Source: Draconibacterium orientale (GTDB taxonomy: Bacteria > Bacteroidota > Bacteroidia > Bacteroidales > UBA12170). Taken from it: a stretch of DNA of 36,145 nucleotides. Position 1 is the stretch's first letter. Each line of letters opens with the position of its first letter. The stretch spans positions 1 to 36,145 of the forward strand of contig DYSN01000026.1 in the NCBI GenBank assembly GCA_020718205.1. The letters run 5' to 3'. Of the stretch, positions 33,218-36,145 are shown piece after piece. The notes below the pieces were generated by a model. It was not told the origin of the DNA. It saw only the letters and a program-made list of their open reading frames with translations, and made no database searches. A program made the translations under genes and the position numbers.

Positions 33218-33979
33218 ATGCACAACGAACTTCAGGAACGAAACCAAATGGTCTTTGGTTTACGAGCCATAATGGAAGCCATAGAAAGTGGAAAGGAAAT
33301 AGAAAAACTTCTGATACAGAATGGCTTGCGGGGGGAATTATACCACGAATTTTTTCAACTCATTAAGTATCATAAAATCCCGTTTAATAATGTTCCCGAA
33401 CAGGCCCTGAACCGAATCACCCGAAAAAACCATCAGGGCGTCATTGGCTACATTTCGCCCATCAGCTATCAAAGCATCGAAAACCAGATTCCAATGGTTT
33501 ATGAGGAAGGGAAAACTCCATTTATTCTTCTGCTGGATCGCATTACCGATGTGCGGAATTTTGGAGCCATTGCCCGCACCGCAGAGTGTAGTGGTGTCAA
33601 TGCCATTGTGATACCAACGCGCGGATCAGCTAGTGTGAACGAAGATGCCATAAAAACTTCAGCAGGAGCTTTGCACAAGATTACTGTTTGTCGCGAAGAT
33701 AACCTTAAAGATACCCTTGAGTTTCTGAGAAATAGCGGAATTAAAATTGTAGGACTTTCCGAAAAAGCTGAAAATTACTACTTCGACCAGGACTTAAGTG
33801 GCCCGCTGGCATTGGTATTGGGTGCCGAAGACGATGGAATAAGCCCGGCTTATTTCAAATATATTGACAGCTTCGTAAAAATCCCTATGCTGGGTTTTAT
33901 TGAGTCGCTCAATGTTTCGGTGGCTGGCGGAATCATAATGTTCGAAGTTGCCAAACAGCGCATCAAAGCTGAGTTATAG
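33218..33979 (+). CDS. rlmB: 23S rRNA (guanosine-2'-O)-methyltransferase RlmB-like
   Basis: A 253-residue SpoU/TrmH-family enzyme. The N-terminal substrate-binding domain (MVFGLRAIMEAIESGKEIEKL … RKNHQGVIGYI) covers about 11-80. The knotted SPOUT domain follows with LLDRITDVRNFGAIARTAEC, LALVLGAEDDGIS and IPMLGFIESLNVSVAGGI, the three family motifs that bind SAM. RlmB methylates the 2'-OH of G2251 in the peptidyl-transferase loop; a tRNA target cannot be ruled out by sequence alone. It ends 2 bp from the convergent endonuclease gene, and its 181-bp upstream gap has only a weak -7-like TACTTTTA at 33194. Confidence 0.92.
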   Translation: MHNELQERNQMVFGLRAIMEAIESGKEIEKLLIQNGLRGELYHEFFQLIKYHKIPFNNVPEQALNRITRKNHQGVIGYISPISYQSIENQIPMVYEEGKTPFILLLDRITDVRNFGAIARTAECSGVNAIVIPTRGSASVNEDAIKTSAGALHKITVCREDNLKDTLEFLRNSGIKIVGLSEKAENYYFDQDLSGPLALVLGAEDDGISPAYFKYIDSFVKIPMLGFIESLNVSVAGGIIMFEVAKQRIKAEL

Positions 33980-33981
33980 CA

Positions 33982-36145
33982 CTATTTCCTTACCACAAAA
34001 GGCAGGAAGGAAATTCTTCCACCGATGGTGATTTTGGCATAGTAATAACCACTTCTCAAACCGTGAATGTCGATTTTTTCGTTTAATGGGTAGCTTGAAA
34101 TCCGTTGAATCACTTGACCACTTACATTAAATAACTCCACATTAGCATTCTCAGTGGCAAATTTCTCCGACGAGATTTGAATGAATTGCTGTGCCGGATT
34201 CGGAACTATCATCAAATCACTTGTTAGAACTTGTGTAACACCATCTGCCAAATCCACATAATAGCTATACACCGATGAGTAAGAAAAGGCTCCTTCATCA
34301 TCGTAGGCCTTAATTCTGTAGTAGATGGTTAAATCTGGATTGTGTGGGGGAATCTGACCCGAAAACACATTGCCATTGCTGTTCATATCAACGGTTTGAG
34401 TTAGTTGTCCTTGCGCTAAACCATATTGAATTTCAGCAACTTCTATACTGCCATTATCGGTTATTTGCGCCGAAATAGTAACATAATCGTAGTTGGTTGG
34501 GCTTGTTGGATATTGTGTAATATTCGAAATTACAGGGGTAGGATTGGTATTTCCTGCTACATTGTACTGGTTGATAGCACTGTTGCTGGTGGCACCTTCG
34601 TTGTCGGTGGCACTTACCTTATAATAAATGGTAATATCAGCATCCTGTCCGGGTATTTGCCCGCTATAGGTATTTCCCGAATGTGTCATGGCCACAGAAT
34701 TAGCCAGATTATCGGATGTGTAACCCCATTTTATAGTGGCGCTGCTGATGGTTCCGTCATCGGTGATGGTGGCAGAAACGGTAACTATTTCTCCTTCATC
34801 TGGACTTGTGGGTGTGTGCTGAACATTGCTAATTAACGGTGATGTATTGTTGCTTACAACGGTGTAGTTAAAGGTGCTGCTATTGGAAGTAACGCCTTCG
34901 TTATCAGTGGCCTGAACTTTATAATACACCACAGTTCCAGCGGTTTGGGCATCAATTGTTCCGGAATACAAACTCCCGCTATGACTCATCACAATCTCGT
35001 TGGCCAAGTTTCCTGCACTGTATCCCCAGAGAACTTTTGCCTGAGTAATGGTTCCATTGTCGGTGATGGTGGCTGAAACAGTTACATCATCGTCGGGTGA
35101 AGGGGATGAAGGGGAGTGTTGCACGCTGGTAATGACAGGTGCTGTATTGTTGGCAGTAACAGTGTAGCTGTATGTGCTGCTATTGGAAGTAACGCCTTCG
35201 TTATCAGTGGCCTGAACTTTATAATACACCACAGTTCCAGCGGTTTGGGCATCAATTGTTCCGGAATACAAACTCCCGCTATGACTCATCACAATCTCGT
35301 TGGCCAAGTTTCCTGCACTGTATCCCCAGAGAACTTTTGCCTGAGTAATGGTTCCATTGTCGGTGATGGTGGCTGAAACAGTTACATCGTCATCGGGAGA
35401 TGGAGCCACAGGGGTGTGTTGAACATTGGTAATTACAGGTGAAGTATTTGAATTGGTAACGGTGTAATTGAGAACGGACGAGCTTGTTGAGACGCCCAGA
35501 TTGTCGGTAGCAGTAATTTTAAAATACACCTGAGTTCCGCCGTTTTGACCCGGAATTTGGCCGCTGTAAGCCGAGCCGCTATGGGTCATGGCAACAGAGT
35601 TGGAAAGATTGGATGCTGAGTATCCCCAGTAGATATAGGCAGAGCTCACAGTTCCATCGTCGGTTATAGTTGCAGTAACATTTACAGCAACACCTTCGTT
35701 GGGTGGATTGGGTGTGTAATTCACATTGGCAATTACAGGAGCTGCATTGCCTCCCCAAACCAGGGCAACATACTCAGGATGATCCACATAAGGATTTCTG
35801 TTCTCCTGAATATTATAAATGGCATTGTTGCGGTCAATTTCTTTTGTGCTCACAGGGTCTGACTGATTCCATGCCAGCAAAAGGTTCAAATACCAGGTTT
35901 CATAGCAGGGATATGTTGTTCCGTTGAGCGCTGCATCGGCTTCGGAGCTGTTATTATCCCAATTGGCAATAACATTCTCGTAGCGGGTGGCCATATAGAA
36001 ATAGATTCGGGCAAAATCACCTTTATACTCATCGCGGGGCTCAAAAACGGTACCCGAATAACCTGATGTTGAGTTGTTTCCTTTTTTTGAGCCGTTTAAA
36101 CTTGTCCAGCTTGGGTTGTTCACTTCGCCAAAAGGGTAATTGCTG
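33982..36145 (-). CDS. T9SS-exported endonuclease I family protein with five Ig-like modules (N-terminus cut by window edge)
   Basis: The reading frame is open to the right edge (SNYPFGEVNN at the boundary), so the true start lies beyond 36145; the GTG at 36121-36123 is internal. The first visible 130 residues are the C-terminal part of an Endonuclease_1 (EndA/NucM) domain: SGYSGTVFEPRDEYKGDFAR and YFYMATRYENVIANW. Five tandem modules of about 100 residues follow, each opening like PVITNVQHTP and containing VTATITD/VSATITDNGTI and YYKVQATDNEG. The last 80 residues are a T9SS sorting domain (VPNPAQQFIQISSE … GYYYAKI). It should be a secreted or surface nuclease for external DNA or RNA. The upstream catalytic histidine is outside the window. 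Confidence 0.92.
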   Translation of the reverse strand, partial: SNYPFGEVNNPSWTSLNGSKKGNNSTSGYSGTVFEPRDEYKGDFARIYFYMATRYENVIANWDNNSSEADAALNGTTYPCYETWYLNLLLAWNQSDPVSTKEIDRNNAIYNIQENRNPYVDHPEYVALVWGGNAAPVIANVNYTPNPPNEGVAVNVTATITDDGTVSSAYIYWGYSASNLSNSVAMTHSGSAYSGQIPGQNGGTQVYFKITATDNLGVSTSSSVLNYTVTNSNTSPVITNVQHTPVAPSPDDDVTVSATITDNGTITQAKVLWGYSAGNLANEIVMSHSGSLYSGTIDAQTAGTVVYYKVQATDNEGVTSNSSTYSYTVTANNTAPVITSVQHSPSSPSPDDDVTVSATITDNGTITQAKVLWGYSAGNLANEIVMSHSGSLYSGTIDAQTAGTVVYYKVQATDNEGVTSNSSTFNYTVVSNNTSPLISNVQHTPTSPDEGEIVTVSATITDDGTISSATIKWGYTSDNLANSVAMTHSGNTYSGQIPGQDADITIYYKVSATDNEGATSNSAINQYNVAGNTNPTPVISNITQYPTSPTNYDYVTISAQITDNGSIEVAEIQYGLAQGQLTQTVDMNSNGNVFSGQIPPHNPDLTIYYRIKAYDDEGAFSYSSVYSYYVDLADGVTQVLTSDLMIVPNPAQQFIQISSEKFATENANVELFNVSGQVIQRISSYPLNEKIDIHGLRSGYYYAKITIGGRISFLPFVVRK
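34874..35088. repeat. Perfect 215-bp direct repeat, copy 1
   Basis: Identical base for base to 35174-35388, at an offset of exactly 300 bp (one Ig-like module of 100 codons). The other modules of the gene differ clearly at DNA level. Confidence 0.95.
35174..35388. repeat. Perfect 215-bp direct repeat, copy 2
   Basis: Second copy of the repeat at 34874-35088, inside the neighbouring Ig-like module of the endonuclease gene. Divergence resumes at both flanks. Confidence 0.95.

Noticed and set aside
36121-36123. GTG as start of the endonuclease gene
   Set aside because: The frame stays open to the window edge and the residues before it (SNYPFGE) fit the nuclease domain, so the codon is internal.

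Overview
The window looks like a chromosomal segment of a Bacteroidota bacterium, probably Bacteroidales or a close relative. The signs are a SusC/SusD/SusE operon, two proteins with C-terminal type IX secretion (T9SS) sorting domains, DUF6452/DUF6048 envelope proteins, a eukaryotic-type (GH13_8-like) branching enzyme, -7 boxes matching the Bacteroidota consensus TAnnTTTG, and few Shine-Dalgarno sequences. I saw no rRNA, tRNA, CRISPR array, transposase or phage gene.

Layout. 1-8010: an alpha-glucan (starch/maltodextrin) utilization locus on the minus strand. It runs susC, susD, susE, an intrinsic terminator, then a SusA-like GH13 enzyme cut by the window edge. A LacI-type regulator is divergent, and the intergenic region holds a palindromic operator candidate. 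8005-9875: a MobA-like nucleotidyltransferase and an M20 amidohydrolase. 10081-13994: a receiver-histidine kinase hybrid directly followed by a LytS-type sensor kinase that starts at TTG. 14002-17719: cytoplasmic alpha-amylase and glycogen branching enzyme on the minus strand. 18074-20581: overlapping genes for DUF6452, DUF6048, an outer-membrane barrel and a HAD phosphatase. 20680-27218: a minus-strand run of promoter, FMN riboswitch, ribD, ribE, ribBA, ribH, then a short asparaginase-like protein, threonine dehydratase and a BtuF-like lipoprotein. 27374-28053: a small XRE regulator and a 5'-truncated NAD(P)-binding oxidoreductase. 28125-31136: Fe superoxide dismutase, an unknown HExxH protein, a membrane-anchored peroxiredoxin and a DUF1295 protein. 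31375-36145: a secreted subtilisin, RlmB, and a T9SS-exported endonuclease I with five Ig-like modules, cut by the right edge.

How the genes fit together. SusC/D/E should bind and import malto-oligosaccharides, the SusA-like enzyme should cut them in the periplasm, and the LacI regulator probably senses the sugar. The separate amylase/branching-enzyme pair would handle cytoplasmic glycogen or malto-oligosaccharides. The rib operon encodes nearly the whole riboflavin pathway under FMN feedback.

The most notable observations are a SusD with two SusE/F-like starch-binding modules inserted in its middle, a riboswitch platform whose U-tract runs into the ribD start codon with a visible antiterminator pairing, a two-TM segment fused to a peroxiredoxin, a two-kinase pair with no output domain, an NAD(P)-binding gene that has lost its nucleotide-binding end, and a perfect 215-bp duplication in the endonuclease repeats. 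I found no clearly new multi-gene defence or secretion system.
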